64,000 bases of DNA from Manihot esculenta (GCF_001659605.2 NC_035161.2:28691691-28755690), one strand, 5' to 3'. Counted from the stretch's first letter, positions 1-11,909 are shown. Notes: a model not told the origin generated them from the letters alone. Numbers and translations are program-made.

Positions 1-137
1 CCAGCAAGTGCAGAAACAGTTGAAGTTGGGCCGAGGCAAAGAAACCTTGGGCGGGAGTTGGCTGATATAAAAGAATATATGCTTATTGTGCAAGATGAGA
101 ATCGAAAGTTGATAATGAACATGGAAGATATGGAGAA
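1..137 (+). other. Open-frame fragment cut by an LTR remnant
   Basis: Frame 1 is open from base 1 up to the LTR-like sequence that begins at 138, and closes shortly afterwards at a TAG near 170. The predicted peptide is charged and leucine/methionine-rich (for example GRELADIKEYMLIVQDENRK), which looks like part of a coiled coil. I do not recognise the family. It may be the edge of a gene or of another transposable element lying to the left of the window. The open frame is short, so chance is possible. Confidence 0.25.
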
Positions 138-560
138 TGTAACGATCCGGAAACCGGACTGTTACCGGCGCTAGGATTCAAATCAACTTAAGGTCGCCGG
201 AACCCGTAGCAAACCTAATATACATCCTGTGTACCTAATAAAATCCCATACATGATCATACATTATAACAAAACTTAAACATTTCATGAATCATGACTCG
301 ACCTGTGTATGTATCAAAACTATAAACATAAAACCCATACTATAGCCCTCATCAAATGCTCTAGTATGGTTAACATCACATACCTCAAGTTTGGTTCAAG
401 CATAACTAATAATTAAAAACTTATACATAATGATCATGTTAACAGGGATTACAAAGGTAAATAAAATTAGGGCCAAACACAATTCTAATCCATTAAAATT
501 TACATGTCCACACTATTCTATTACATCAGACAATATCAGTTACTATGCTGACTTTCCGAG
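138..560 (-). mobile_element. Truncated LTR fragment, reverse orientation
   Basis: The + strand begins TGTAACGATCCGG, the reverse complement of the kind of terminus (GGTCGTTACA) that ends the 2.1 kb LTR at 22809-24926. Reading the minus strand, the stretch follows the last ~420 bases of that LTR, with shared blocks around GGATGTATGTTAG / GTGTTTGGCCCTAAT / GTAATAG. About 80% of the LTR is missing, so this is a truncated, diverged member of the same family. Its right boundary is approximate. Confidence 0.6.
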
Positions 561-1300
561 CTATCTTTAAATTATAAAAATAGCCAATACTTTAAATCAT
601 AAAAAAATCCAATACCCTAATATTTACTATATTCGACCAAGTAATTCATATATGTATTACTTAAAATTGATTTTTATAAAATGAGCACCACAGTTTTGTT
701 GAATAGGGATGAGGTTCGATAGATCCAAATGGGTGAGAGAAATGGAGCTCCACATTCTATTTCTCGTATGCTTCGAGAAATCAAATGGGAGAGCAGGTTA
801 GAGCTAGTTAAAGAATAATATTAATAATGAGTATTTTGATCTTTTAATTAAGACTAATAGTGACTTAATTGAAAATATAATGGGAGAGATTAATGATATA
901 ATTTTAAAATTTATAGTTACTAAATTAATAATTTTTTACAAGAGAAAAACGAATGATTATATTTTATTAAATTAGAGATATTAAATTAATCTTTACTTTT
1001 TAAAAATTGAAGGGGCAAAGAATATTATTATTATTTTAAAATTTAAAATAAATATAAAATGATTTTAAATTATTAAAAGAGTACTTTGTTTTTTTAAATG
1101 GATCTATGCGGTAGGAACCTAAATTATTACAGTATGTAAAAAAAGTCGGGCACTCTTCAAATATCCGACAAGAAACGAGGAAAAAAATTGAGCGTTAAAC
1201 TTCAATTAGTTATGTACAAGTTTGAGAAAGGGGGAAAAAGGTGTAGTAATAATAACCTCCTTTGTCAATGATTAGAGTTTGCTTTCTCGAAGGCACTCGG
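561..1300. other. AT-rich intergenic DNA
   Basis: Long runs of A and T with no conserved coding frame and no recognisable RNA gene. I see nothing further to annotate here. Confidence 0.6.
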
Positions 1301-1539
1301 ATTTAAAATCATAGGCGATGGAGGGGTGGTGAAGAAGACGCGCTAGAAGAGAGAGTGGAGGGGCGAGGGCTTAACTTGGGGTGGAGATCAAATGATTGTG
1401 GAGAAGTGGTGGTCGGGGCGTGGAGGGACAAGGTGACAGGCACGATTGTGTTGTTGTGAGTGCAAGGATAAAGAATCAATGAAAGTGGGCCCCTGAGAAG
1501 TCTCAAAAAGACGATGGGTCCCGCAAGGAAGTGTGTGGG

Positions 1540-1662
1540 CACGTGTCTCCAGGCAAAAACATGTTGGTCCACGTGAGTTCGAAGGGGAGGCAATAGGAGT
1601 GTTTTTGGCTTTTGCTTTTTCCTACGCTTCCCCTTATTTCCCGCACCCTCTCAGCCCACGTG
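1540..1662. promoter_or_regulatory. Cluster of three G-boxes (CACGTG)
   Basis: Perfect palindromic CACGTG hexamers occur at 1540-1545, 1570-1575 and 1657-1662, inside a GC-richer island (about 1300-1725) within AT-rich DNA. G-boxes bind bZIP and bHLH (PIF-type) factors in plants. The island contains open frames on both strands, but they are low-complexity Pro/Ser/Leu/His-rich sequences without family resemblance. No gene obviously served by this cluster is visible; the HD-ZIP II gene starts 2.4 kb downstream. Confidence 0.4.
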
Positions 1663-1725
1663 AACTCCACTCTCTCCTGCCCCCTCGTCCTTTTTCCCTC
1701 CCCACCACAAAACTAATAGGATAAA

Positions 1726-3770
1726 TTATTTTTTATTATTAGTTAAAATTAATATATGCTCTTATATACTACAATAATTCTATTTTAATGTGAATTAAAA
1801 AATATAATTAGTAATTTTTAAATTAAGTATTTATGTATAAATTCGTGTGTTAATTAGTATAGTATTAAGTTAATGAATAAATTATTATAAAAAAAGTTTA
1901 TGATTTAAGATGTATAAAAATATAAATTTATAAAACTTAAATTTTATTTTTTAAAAAACAAAAGTATATTTCTATCTGTTCGATAGATCCAATGAAAAAA
2001 TGAGAAGCCATCAGATTTTAGCCGGTTAGACATCAAACCGGTTTCACTCTTGGCCTCTACCCATCCCATTGGTTACAACTGACGGTAGTATTAATGTATT
2101 AGACGCTCGCTCTCCTTTCCGTCACCAACACGCTTCACAAGATTAAATTAGTAAATTTTTTTATAAAATTAACAAATTCTATAATAAGTAAAAATTAAAA
2201 TATTTAATAAATAAAATTAATGAAATGATTAATTAATAATTTTTAATATATTAATGATTATTTTAATATATTTTTTAAAATTAAAAAATTGATTAATGAA
2301 AATTAAATGATAAATTTTTTTAAATTAATATAGTTGAGAGTGGGAGTGGAGAACACGCGCTGTGTGTGGCAATCGGTATATATATATATATATAAAAAAA
2401 AAAGAAAAGGTGAATGAAAGCGACGGTCTGATCCTGTAGACGGACCCTGTCAGCCCTTCCCCTCTCCCCGTGCCGATCGCATGAGAAAATGATTTTCCAA
2501 AAAGAAAGATAATGGGAAGTGGATGATCGAAAACAAAAGTAGATCTGTCCGCTTCTAATCATCAACCATTCAGTCTCTGATTTGATGGTTGTCTGGCTTC
2601 GGCCTAATTATGTAGCAACAACAGGATATCATGACCCCACCCACACTCCAAAATCTTTGATCGCCGCCGTTGATGGTGAACCCAGGGAATGTGATAAACT
2701 GTGTGATGGTTCTCAGCCTGATGTGGCCCACCTCGTTAATGACATAGATTCACGGTGATACGCTTCTTGTTTTTTTTCGCTTTTGCTTAGCTGCTATTTT
2801 TCAATTTTAATAACTCTAAACTACTTGCATTATTTTGGATTTGATGGAATGCATTATTTTGCATTTCATTTCAACTACAGATTTTAAAAGAATTTACATA
2901 CACCTAATTTTCCCTCTTAGTTATTAGTTATATATTTATTTTATATTATTGATCTATTTTTTTAATAATAATTTACATAATCATTAAAAATAAATTTTTT
3001 TTTATTAACTTTATAATATGTGCTAAATTTGATGTGAAGCAAATAATAATAATAATAATTTATTATCACAAATTATTTAATTTTTATAGAATATACAAAT
3101 AAAATATATAATTAAAATTATATTTTTAATTTATATAAAAATAACAGTAAATTTATTTTATAATAAAAAAATTATAGATAGTAAAGTGAGTAAACTCAAT
3201 AGTTTTACATAATTAAAAAAAAAAAAAGACTTCAATAAAGAAGGAAAATAGAGGTATGGATTACAATAGGTCAGATTTTTATAGTGTTAGAATAATGAGT
3301 GCGATTTTTTAATAAAATAAATTATTTTTTATTATTTAATTTTAATTTAAAAATAAAATATATTAACACATTGGTTTATTTACATAAAATAATTGTACTT
3401 GAAAATATTTGTTTAAAAATTTTTCCTAAAAAATATTTTCAATAAAATAATTTATTTTATATTATTTAATTTTAATTTAAAAAATAAAATATATTACTGA
3501 ACTATATGTATATGAGATAATAAAATTTTCAAAATATTAGAATTTTTTTGAAAAGAAAAAAATTATTTTCTTTAAAATATATTTTTTTTATTAAATAAAT
3601 ATTATTCATTAGCTTTTTTTTTTTTTTAAAGCTTCCTAAACATGCGGTAATTTTTGCAGGTTTCCGGTTCACGATCGTAGGTAAACGGAGGGGACAAACA
3701 GGGCAGAAATTGATGTGGGAGAAATTAAAGAAAGTAAAACTAGTGTTAGCATTTATTATTATTTGGGGAG
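1726..3770. other. AT-rich intergenic DNA upstream of the HD-ZIP gene
   Basis: Mostly A/T homopolymer runs and short AT and AAT repeats, with a GC-richer patch at about 2330-2780 that carries no conserved frame. It may include distal promoter of the downstream HD-ZIP II gene, but no specific elements can be supported. Confidence 0.5.
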
Positions 3771-3863
3771 GCAAAACACATGATTGAGTTAATTGGTGTC
3801 CTGACGCCAACTCATGTTCAACACTTGCACACACACCTGCCTAGCCCTCTTCTCTCTTCTTTC

Positions 3864-3871
3864 TATATAAT
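3864..3871 (+). promoter_or_regulatory. TATA box of the HD-ZIP II gene
   Basis: TATATAAT lies in a pyrimidine-rich stretch 180 nt upstream of the chosen ATG (4050), followed by a CT/CA-rich leader typical of plant 5' UTRs. The coding frame is open upstream as far as 3780, but a TATA box at this position puts those upstream ATGs outside or at the edge of the transcript. That supports 4050 as the start. Confidence 0.55.
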
Positions 3872-4049
3872 CTCCCACGCACTCTCCTCCACCACCATCC
3901 CCATAAACTCCTGCTTTCTCTCTCAATCCAACGCCACACCTCCCCACATTTCTTTGCTTTCTTTCTCGGCTACCTGGTTGCAGTCTCAGACAACTTCTGC
4001 TTACGTTTACTCACCAGCTTTAGTCTACAATTGTTGGCAAGCCAGTAAG

Positions 4050-5515
4050 ATGATGGTTGACAGAGAAGATTTGGGTTTGAGCCTGAGCTTGAGTTTTCCT
4101 CAAAATTGCCATTCTTTGCAGCTCAATCTTATGCCTTCGCTGCTCCCATCTTCTGCTAATTCTCTTAAACCTTCATGTAATAACACCTTCCCTTCTTCAG
4201 GTATGCTTTCTTTCCTTTTGTTTCCCTGCATGGTGTCCAGTTTCAGATCTGCACTTGATTTTTCTTCCACCTTCCTTCTTGTGTTCACTTTCCAGAGAAA
4301 CTAACAGAGTATAAAGCTTTTATGTATTGAAAATTGTTCTGTCTTTTCAAACCATTTAAACCTAAGCGTTTTTTTTTTCCAGCTTTTTCCATGTTAGATC
4401 CTTTTCTTTTTTTTTTTTTTGCGATATTTAAACCTGGCTTTTCGTGGATCGTTTTCAATTCGCCTTTATTCATGCAAAGCCCTTTTTTTTTTCCCTCTAG
4501 ATCCACGCCTAGAAAATTCAAGCAGCGTTTCTCACTGACTCAATCTCGCATGCAGATCCAAACTCTGATTCGTGCCGCGCCGACGCGAGATCTTTCCTAC
4601 GAGGAATCGATGTGAATAGTCTACCATCAACAGTCGATTGCGAAGAGGAAGCGGGTGTCTCATCACCGAACAGCACGATATCGTGTGCAAGTGGAAAGAG
4701 AAGCGAAAGGGAAGGAAATGGAGATGAGCTGGAGATGGATAGAGATTGTTCTCGTGGAATCAGCGACGAGGAAGATGGAGACAACTCAAGAAAGAAGCTC
4801 AGGCTCTCTAAAGATCAGTCTGCTATTCTTGAAGAGAGTTTCAAAGAGCACAACACCCTCAATCCAGTAAGTTAAATTTTCTTTATCTTCCAGCTTTTTT
4901 CTCAGCGACGAAACAGAGAAAATAATATTATTAGAAGGGTATTATGGTAATTGAGTAACGAATGTATGGGTTTTGTCTTGTGCAGAAGCAAAAGTTGGCA
5001 TTGGCTAAGCGGCTGGGCCTGAGACCCAGACAAGTGGAGGTGTGGTTTCAGAACAGACGGGCAAGGTGAGATATTATTCTATAATCTGAAGGGTAGTTTC
5101 GGAATATGAATTTGTTTGAATATGTCATTTTTCAGCTTTATTTATTGAGGCTTTTGAATGGGAAATGATTTGCAGGACCAAATTGAAGCAGACAGAAGTA
5201 GACTGTGAGTTCTTGAAGAGATGCTGTGAGAATCTAACTGAAGAAAACAGACGGTTGCAGAAAGAAGTTCAGGAACTGAGAGCACTGAAACTTTCCCCAC
5301 AGTTCTACCTGCAAATGAATCCACCCACCACCCTCACCATGTGCCCCTCATGTGAGCGTGTTGCTGTCCCACCTTCATCCGCATCATCAACCGTAGATCG
5401 GCCTCATCCTCTGCCCCATCCACATATGGGCGCCACGTACCACCACAGGCCCATCCCCATGAATCCATGGGCCCCAGCGGCGGTCCCGTTTTATGGGCTG
5501 CGTCCTCGGTCGTGA
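4050..5515 (+). CDS. HD-ZIP class II homeodomain-leucine zipper factor, HAT4/ATHB-2 type
   Basis: Exons 4050-4200, 4556-4866, 4986-5065 and 5176-5515 join in frame to 293 aa. The N-terminus carries an EAR-like repressor motif (LGLSLSLSF, residues 8-16), followed by the class II signature around [15 protein letters not shown] (62-76). The homeodomain spans about 129-184 with recognition helix [13 protein letters not shown]. The leucine zipper follows directly (about 185-219), then the redox-sensitive CPSCE motif (237-241) and the C-terminal LRPRS seen in HAT4 relatives. The start at the double Met matches the MM...DLGLSL pattern of the subgroup. HD-ZIP II proteins of this type are nuclear repressors that bind pseudopalindromic AAT(G/C)ATT sites as dimers; HAT4/ATHB-2 acts in shade avoidance and auxin responses. 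Transfer of the shade role to this gene is inference. A HAT1/HAT2/HAT3-like assignment is the main alternative. Confidence 0.95.
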
Positions 5516-6162
5516 TTAAGAATCACAAGCAAGGACATTTTGGTGAATGTAAGAAATTTGTATGTATATTAATGATCCTGTATGTTGGAATGTCAAATGT
5601 GTAGTATATGAAGGGGGCAGAAGATGAAAGAACTGATGCAAATTTGCTGTGTTGAAAGTTAGGTCTGAGATATGGTGGGTGTAGGGGTGATTTGGTGGGT
5701 CTGCATGTTTTGTATTATTGACCCAGCAATCTCCTTTTGAGGAGTGTTGACATGTAATTAATTTAATTTTTTTTAGCGCTAAATTAATACTGATGATTTT
5801 TTTTTTTGGAAACTTCAAATTCAATAGCCATGTTTGACGGTTAATTGAACTTATACAAAAATTCAAAATGACTTATTCAATGGGCTAAACCTAGGCGCTG
5901 GAAATTTCAAAGTAATCCCTTATATTAATTTTCCAAGGTTGGTGTTAAAAAATTGTAAATAAAAATTAATTTTAATTTTCTAGTTGTGATAATTGACAAT
6001 AAATTAAATAGATTCACATCATTTTTTAAAATATTAATAACACCTTTTTTGGGATACTTTATAGAACACTATATTCTAATTAATAATTGTCCAATTCTTT
6101 TTTAAATGCAAAATTATTAATTTAAAATTTTATTTTAGTTATGTGTTTTTTTTGTTCCTACA
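5516..6162. other. 3' UTR and flank of the HD-ZIP gene
   Basis: The sequence after the stop stays moderately GC-balanced to about 5760, as expected of a 3' UTR, then turns AT-rich. There is no canonical AATAAA close to the stop that I would single out. The end of the transcript is not resolved. Confidence 0.4.
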
Positions 6163-6580
6163 TGGGTGAGCAGTATTCGGTTCAAACTGAAAAAATTGAT
6201 CGAATCAAATCGATTTGAAAATTTAGTTTAGTTTTTTATATATTTCGGTTCGATTTAATTTTAATCAGAAAAAAACTGAAAAAATTGAATCGAACCGATT
6301 AGTGATAATAATATATTTTCTCAATACTATAGAGAAATTAAATCAAAATATTTTAATTAAATTTTAAAATTTAAAAACATAAAGTGTAAAAAATAAAAAA
6401 ATTATTACAAATCGAAACCGATCAAATCGAACCGAATCGAACCGAATCAGACCGGTTCGATTCGATTCAGTTTCTGATCAAAATCGATTCGGTTCGATTT
6501 TCATAAATACTAAAATTTTGATTTTTGATTTATTCGGTTCGGTTCGGTTTTGAACCGAACCGACCGAATGATCACCCCTA
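6163..6580 (-). mobile_element. MITE-like repeat copy 1 (AACCGA-rich)
   Basis: The left end reads GGGTGAGCAGTATTCGGTTC and the right end GACCGAATGATCACCCC, imperfect inverted termini. The interior alternates CGGTTCGGTTC and GAACCGAACC tracts around an AT-rich core of about 120 bp. Copies at 8573-9031 (same orientation) and 20489-20952 (opposite) share the layout. No coding capacity. For this copy I could not see a convincing target duplication. Strand is set relative to copy 3 as +. Confidence 0.7.
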
Positions 6581-6699
6581 ATTACAATTGCATTGATAGT
6601 AAATATGGGGCTAAAGTCCTAAATATAAGGATTTGAGACCCATCAATTAGAAATGAGCCCATGTTCTAAGACCCATCAAAATTATTTATTTTTTTAATT

Positions 6700-7010
6700 A
6701 AAAAATATTTTTAATAATTTAAATATTTTCATATTTTCTGCCTCACCACAGCAAAATGATTGGGCCAATGAAAATTTCCCTTCTTGGTATCAGCTTCATC
6801 ATCAAAACCTGAAGAAACTTCTAGAGCATTATCAAATTTTGAGGGTTATTATCTTTTTCTGCCTCATCACTCTGTCGGCTAAACAGGCCATAAGAAACAG
6901 CTATACCAACAAAAATAAGTTGGAGAAACTCCCAGCCCCTGTTGTTGAGTGTATGGTTGATGATGAATTCAGGAGCTTGTGCTGGGAAAAGTGGGAGACT
7001 CAAAGAAAAT
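6700..7010 (-). pseudogene. N-terminal fragment of a plant membrane-anchored protein (DUF761-like?)
   Basis: On the minus strand an ATG at 7003 opens a 60-codon frame with a hydrophobic segment (EFLQLIFVGIAVSYGLFSR) preceded by INHTLNNRGW. This pattern resembles the start of an uncharacterised plant membrane protein family that I associate, from memory, with DUF761 proteins. The frame ends at a TAG after about 60 codons. A +1/-1 shift near the end continues as KFDNALEVSSGFDDEADTKK, which looks like the natural continuation of the same protein. So this appears to be a 5' fragment with a frameshift and no downstream exon. The family assignment is uncertain. Confidence 0.35.
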
Positions 7011-8563
7011 GGTGACTACAAAAGCTTTGTAGATGAAATGAGAGGTTATTATTTGGAAACTTTTTAAACAATTTTATTTTAAGTATCTCAGGAAATTTTA
7101 TAAAAAAAAAAAAAAAAAGGCGCTATTTGTAATTTTTTGTGGATTGCAAAAAGCTTGTTGCTGTTGAATCCCTGATGCCTGATGGTAAGTGATAACAGGC
7201 GATGATAGAGGGATTTCAGTCTTCTCAGAGTTAGGATTCTAAGTCTGGGTTTGGGTCAGGTTCAAAAGTTGTTATGGGCTAAAGCCCGATTATTTAGTTG
7301 ATGAAATTATTTTAAAAAAAAATCAAAATAATCATTTGATTAAATTATTATGAACACTAACGCTATAACAATAAAACATTTATAAAAAGCGACATGACTG
7401 GAATAGATTGTTGAATTTTTTTAGTTCATTAATAATAATATTTAATTAATAAAATTGTTTTATGATTTTTTCTCTTAAAAATAACAGAATAAATTATAAT
7501 TTTTTTATATTTTTAAAAATTAAATCGTCATTATTCAAATATTTGAATAATAACTTAAAAGAAGACAAAGAAATATAGTAATAAATAGCGTTTTATTTAA
7601 TGTCATTTTAAAATATTTTGTGAAAACTACTACTTTTTGGAGTTGTAAAATTATTGTCTTAGTGCTGTTATGACGATGATTTAATAATAATTTTAAAATA
7701 TTATAAAAAAATTTCATTTTTTTTATTAAAAATATATATAATTTTATTAATTTTTATACTATAAATTTTTCGTTCATATAATTTTTTTTCTAAAAAAATA
7801 GATTTAGTTCTATTTTTACATTTATTGAAAAAATTGTAGTTGATAATATTATCAAGTATCCACTTACATTAACATATTAAAATTAAAAAGCTCAATTATT
7901 TTTTAATGAATTTTTTTAAAAACATGAGTATATTAGTAAATTAAAAAATTGAACAAAAAATTAGAGTGACTTATAATAAAAAAAAATTAAATTAAATTTA
8001 TATTTATAAGACAGTGGGAAGTATCAAAATTATCATCCACCATGAACCCTTTCCTTCTTTCAGCCTTGACTTTCTTCTACCTTCACCCATCTTTTCAGGC
8101 TTCTGACTACATATACGAAATTTTGTTAAATCTGTGTTGAAGGAAAAGTAATTTTATAAAAAATTCTTTATGTTAATTAGTTGATGTAATTTTCAATAAA
8201 ACTATGGTAAAAAACTTTAGGTAAATCATTATTGCTTATAAACATTACATTTTTATGTAAATTTCTTAAAAAAGAATTGCGGTTTGTTTAAAATAATTTT
8301 TTACAATTATATTTTTGAATTTTTTTTATTACCATAGTTGCTATGTTATAATTAATTCTAAAAATGTTTTGTAGATAGTTTTGATTATTATGAGTTTTAA
8401 AAATTTGAACCGATAAAAAGTCAGAAAAGAGAGGAAAAAAATAATAAAAATATTTTTTTATTATAAAAATTTTAATTTTCAATAAAATTAATATTTTTTA
8501 GTGATTATAATTTTTAATTATGTCATACATCTCCGCATTTTCCGCCAGCAGCCGTGCTGGTAC
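7011..8563. other. AT-rich intergenic DNA
   Basis: Long A/T runs. A short GC-richer patch at about 8030-8115 has no conserved frame. Nothing else can be supported. Confidence 0.5.
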
Positions 8564-8572
8564 AGATGGTGG

Positions 8573-9031
8573 TAGGGGTTAATGGTATTTGATTTAAATT
8601 CCATAAATTGATGGAATTAAATTAATTTTAAAATTTAATTTGATATTTTATTTAATTTGGTTTGATTTAATTTTTAATTTTAAAAATTTTGATTATTTCG
8701 ATTCGATTCGATTTTAATAAAAAAAAATAAAAAAATCGAATCGAATCGATTAGTAATAATAATATGTTATTTTCAATAATATAGATAAATTAAATTATAT
8801 TAAGATTAAAATATTTTAATTAAAATTTAAAATATTAAAAATAAAGCGTAAAAAATAAAAAATTTATTAAAAATCGAAACCGATCAAATCGAACCGAATC
8901 AGACCGGTTCGATTCGATTCGGATTTTGATCAAAATCGATTCGATTCGGTTTTTATAAATATTAAAATTTCGGTTTTTAATTTATTCGGTTCGGTTCGGT
9001 TTTAAATCAAACCGACCGAATGCTCATCTCT
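8573..9031 (-). mobile_element. MITE-like repeat copy 2 with 9-bp target duplication
   Basis: Same family and orientation as the copy at 6163-6580; the right ~350 bp match that copy closely. The left end (TAGGGGTTAATGG) is more decayed than in the other copies and its CGGTTC tracts have drifted to AT. It is flanked by AGATGGTGG (8564-8572) and AGATGATGG (9032-9040), a 9-bp direct repeat with one mismatch. Nine-base duplications are characteristic of Mutator-like transposition. Confidence 0.7.
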
Positions 9032-9040
9032 AGATGATGG

Positions 9041-11330
9041 AGCTGTGATTTTCTCTGACTGTCACTTTGTGTGGTCATGCAGACCGGTTCAACTTGGTTG
9101 GGTTGCATATGGATTAAACCTTACTGGATTGGGCTTGTTAATTATGCACTTGGTTTGAGAGTTGTAGCTGCTGCCTTTGTACTGTTAGCATGCTTCACCA
9201 TTTTAATGCAATTCCGCTTGCATTTTCCAAAAAAAAAATAAAAAAAATTAGAAATTCCATCCTTATCTGGCACAATATTGAGATGGAACCGATTTAAGAA
9301 AAATTGAGTGGAGTTTGATTAGATTGACATGACTTCAACATTAATTAAAAAGAAATTATAAAATTGGTATAAATTTTTTTTAATACTATTTTTTTTTGTG
9401 GTTGGTATTTAAAGGAAGAGAACATTAATAGAATCTTCATCATTAAGAAATTTCTAAATATATTTTGCTACCTCATTTTTTTTGACATTCTCAATTATTA
9501 GAAACAAACTCAATTCAAAGTTATAAAATTATTTTTCTAATTTAATTTCGAATAAATGATTAAAAAAATAAACTTTACAAGAGTTTGTTGTTCTATTATG
9601 AATTTAAAATATTATCGATAAAATTTTGAATTTTCAAATATTTACATTTTTCCGCAAACTAATTGCTAAGTGGCAATTTCGTTAATATTTTAACTACATA
9701 ATTAAAAAAAACCTATAAAGTTTAAAATTTAATTAATAATAAAATAAGTATATAGTACAGTAGTGAAATTTTTTAAATAATTTTTTATAATTGTTTTTAA
9801 AATTTTTGTGAAAATAAAAATAAATGAGAATGAGTGCTTTATCTGAAAATTAAAAAAAAAAAACTAAATATACCGATCATTCATATTCCCTCATAAAATT
9901 ATTTTCTAACATAAAAATATTTCTCCTTTTATAAAGAGCTTTTTTCAAGGGATTAATAATCAAAATAATGTTTAAAACAACATTTTACAAAAATAATGTG
10001 AAATGAAAATTTTTATTAAATTAATGGTTTTTAAAAAAAATCAATTTGAAAAGCAATTTTAATAGAGTTTAATAAAATAAAAGACAATATTAAGCGAAAG
10101 ATACGAAATCTCCCTTTAAATAAATTTATTAAAATTATTTATTTAGAGCTGTTTTGTATAAATTTTTAATATTAAATTCGATCTAACTATAATGAAAAGA
10201 GATAAAATAAATTTAAATTTAATAATTAATATTCGTGATGATTTAAATATTAATAATATTAATTAAATTTAAATAGATTAATTTTTAGGAATACACTATA
10301 TATTTTACCTCAATTTAAAATGATATTTGCATATTTTTGAAACAAAATGAGTGGGTAATTTTTTGTCACTGAAAATCAAACTTTGCAAATATAAAGCTAT
10401 ATATTAAGAGCACAAATATAATAATCAATGAATTTTTTTAACATATTAGAATTAGTGACATCTATGCCAAGTGCTATCAAATTTTAACTCCATAATCAAT
10501 TACATCAATATATATATATATATATAAAGAAAATTTACAAACAGACAAAATAATAACAATATAATGAGTTTTTATCTAAATCGAATTGGGTTTTTCAATT
10601 TTCAATTAAATCGGTTTAATTTTAACTATTTTTTTTTGAATTATTTATTTTAAAAAATTATTATTTATAAAAAAATAAATAAAAATATATAAAAATAAAT
10701 AGTAAAATATAAATGAATGGAGTCGAATCGAGTTTTAAATAGTTTAAATTTAATTTTTCAAAAATTTTTTAAGTTTGAACTGAATTTAAATTTTATTTAT
10801 TTTAAATTTAGAGTTGAATATTAAAAAATTTAAATTTAGATCATTTAGCAAATGAATGATAGAATTTTATCGAGTTGAGTTTCCATTAAATTTAGTTAAT
10901 GGGTTGTTTATTTATATGTATAATAAATTTTAATTTAAAATTAATAAATTTAAAATTAAAATAATTTTAATTAATCATAAATTTATAAAAATAAATTTTT
11001 AAATTTGTAATGATTTAAATATATAAAAATTAAAAATATAATTAAATTATATAGAATTAAATTTTAAAAAATTTAAATTTAATTTGAAAAAATATATATG
11101 ATTTAAATTTATTTTTTTATAATAATAAATTTAATTTATGTAATGATACTGTTTATAAATTTATTTATGAATCAACTCATAAATGCAGAAAATGAATTCA
11201 ACTCATTAATTTTAATAAATGGAATATTATAAAATTTTAAAATTAAATGGAGTTGGATGGAGATTTTATTGAATCGAAACTTGATTAGGCATTAGCGAAG
11301 ACTCTCTCTTTTATGTAAATTTCCGCAATT
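9041..11330. other. AT-rich intergenic DNA, with a GC-balanced patch ending in an A-rich run
   Basis: 9041-9225 is GC-balanced without a conserved frame and ends in an A-rich run at about 9229-9250, so it could be an old retroposed fragment. The remainder is A/T-rich with scattered short TA repeats (for example near 10507-10525). No gene recognised. Confidence 0.4.
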
Positions 11331-11388
11331 TGCACGCCATGTCCAACAAACACCTCCAACTTTCACCTAAAATTCCACATAAGGTTGC

Positions 11389-11394
11389 CACGTG
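11389..11394. promoter_or_regulatory. G-box upstream of the PTPMT1-type gene
   Basis: CACGTG in the context GCCACGTGTC, an ABRE-like G-box, about 520 nt upstream of the start codon and followed by CT-rich leader-like sequence from about 11450. The position suits a proximal promoter. Function is inferred from the motif alone. Confidence 0.35.
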
Positions 11395-11909
11395 TCACCA
11401 CTGACCCCATTCACATATCTTTCCTTCAACACCTTCACGTCACTTTTATCTCTCCACCCACCCTCTTCACATCTTCAACTCCAATCTCTCTCGCTCTTTC
11501 AGAAGCTGCAAGTAACCCAGACAATCCCTAAAACACAAGTCCTGCGGTAGGGTTTCTAAATCACCGATCTCTTCACCTCTTTCGCCCTCTGTTTTATTAT
11601 ACCATGGTGATTGTGATTTCTTCTGGAAATCACTATTCAATTTTCTCCAAATCCATTTCTTCTTTTGTTCTCAATTTCTGTTTCTGTCTTCCCTGCAAAA
11701 CTTCCAGCCTCTGTCTGTCAATTATGTCAATTTATTAGGGTTTCCCGTTATTAGTGATGTGAAGGGTTTCGTTGTCCATCTCTTGATCGACAATTTGTGT
11801 AAATTTATACGCATATCTGTATATACGTCATATTTTGAATTGGGGCTTTTTTGTGTGGAATTCGTTCGGTGTTGTGGTTTAGTTTTGCTGTTTGAATATC
11901 GAGGATATT

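Noticed and set aside
1309..1724. Overlapping open frames on both strands (94 and 63 codons)
   Set aside because: Low-complexity Pro/Ser/His/Leu composition, no family resemblance, no splice context; explained by a GC-richer island.
3780..4049. In-frame upstream extension of the HD-ZIP protein from an ATG at 3780
   Set aside because: A TATA box lies at 3864 inside it, and the extension is UTR-like. The conserved N-terminus begins at the double Met at 4050.
4501..4555. Alternative acceptor after CCCTCTAG for HD-ZIP exon 2
   Set aside because: That frame meets a stop within a few codons. The acceptor at 4555 restores the conserved DPNSDS...RGIDVN sequence.
6400..6560. GGTTCGATTC motifs resembling the T-loop/B box of tRNA genes
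   Set aside because: They belong to the repetitive interior of the MITE-like family; there is no A box, acceptor stem or anticodon arm around them.
11892..11909. TTG-initiated N-terminal extension of the phosphatase
   Set aside because: Plant nuclear genes rarely use TTG, and the first ATG at 11910 gives a family-typical N-terminus.
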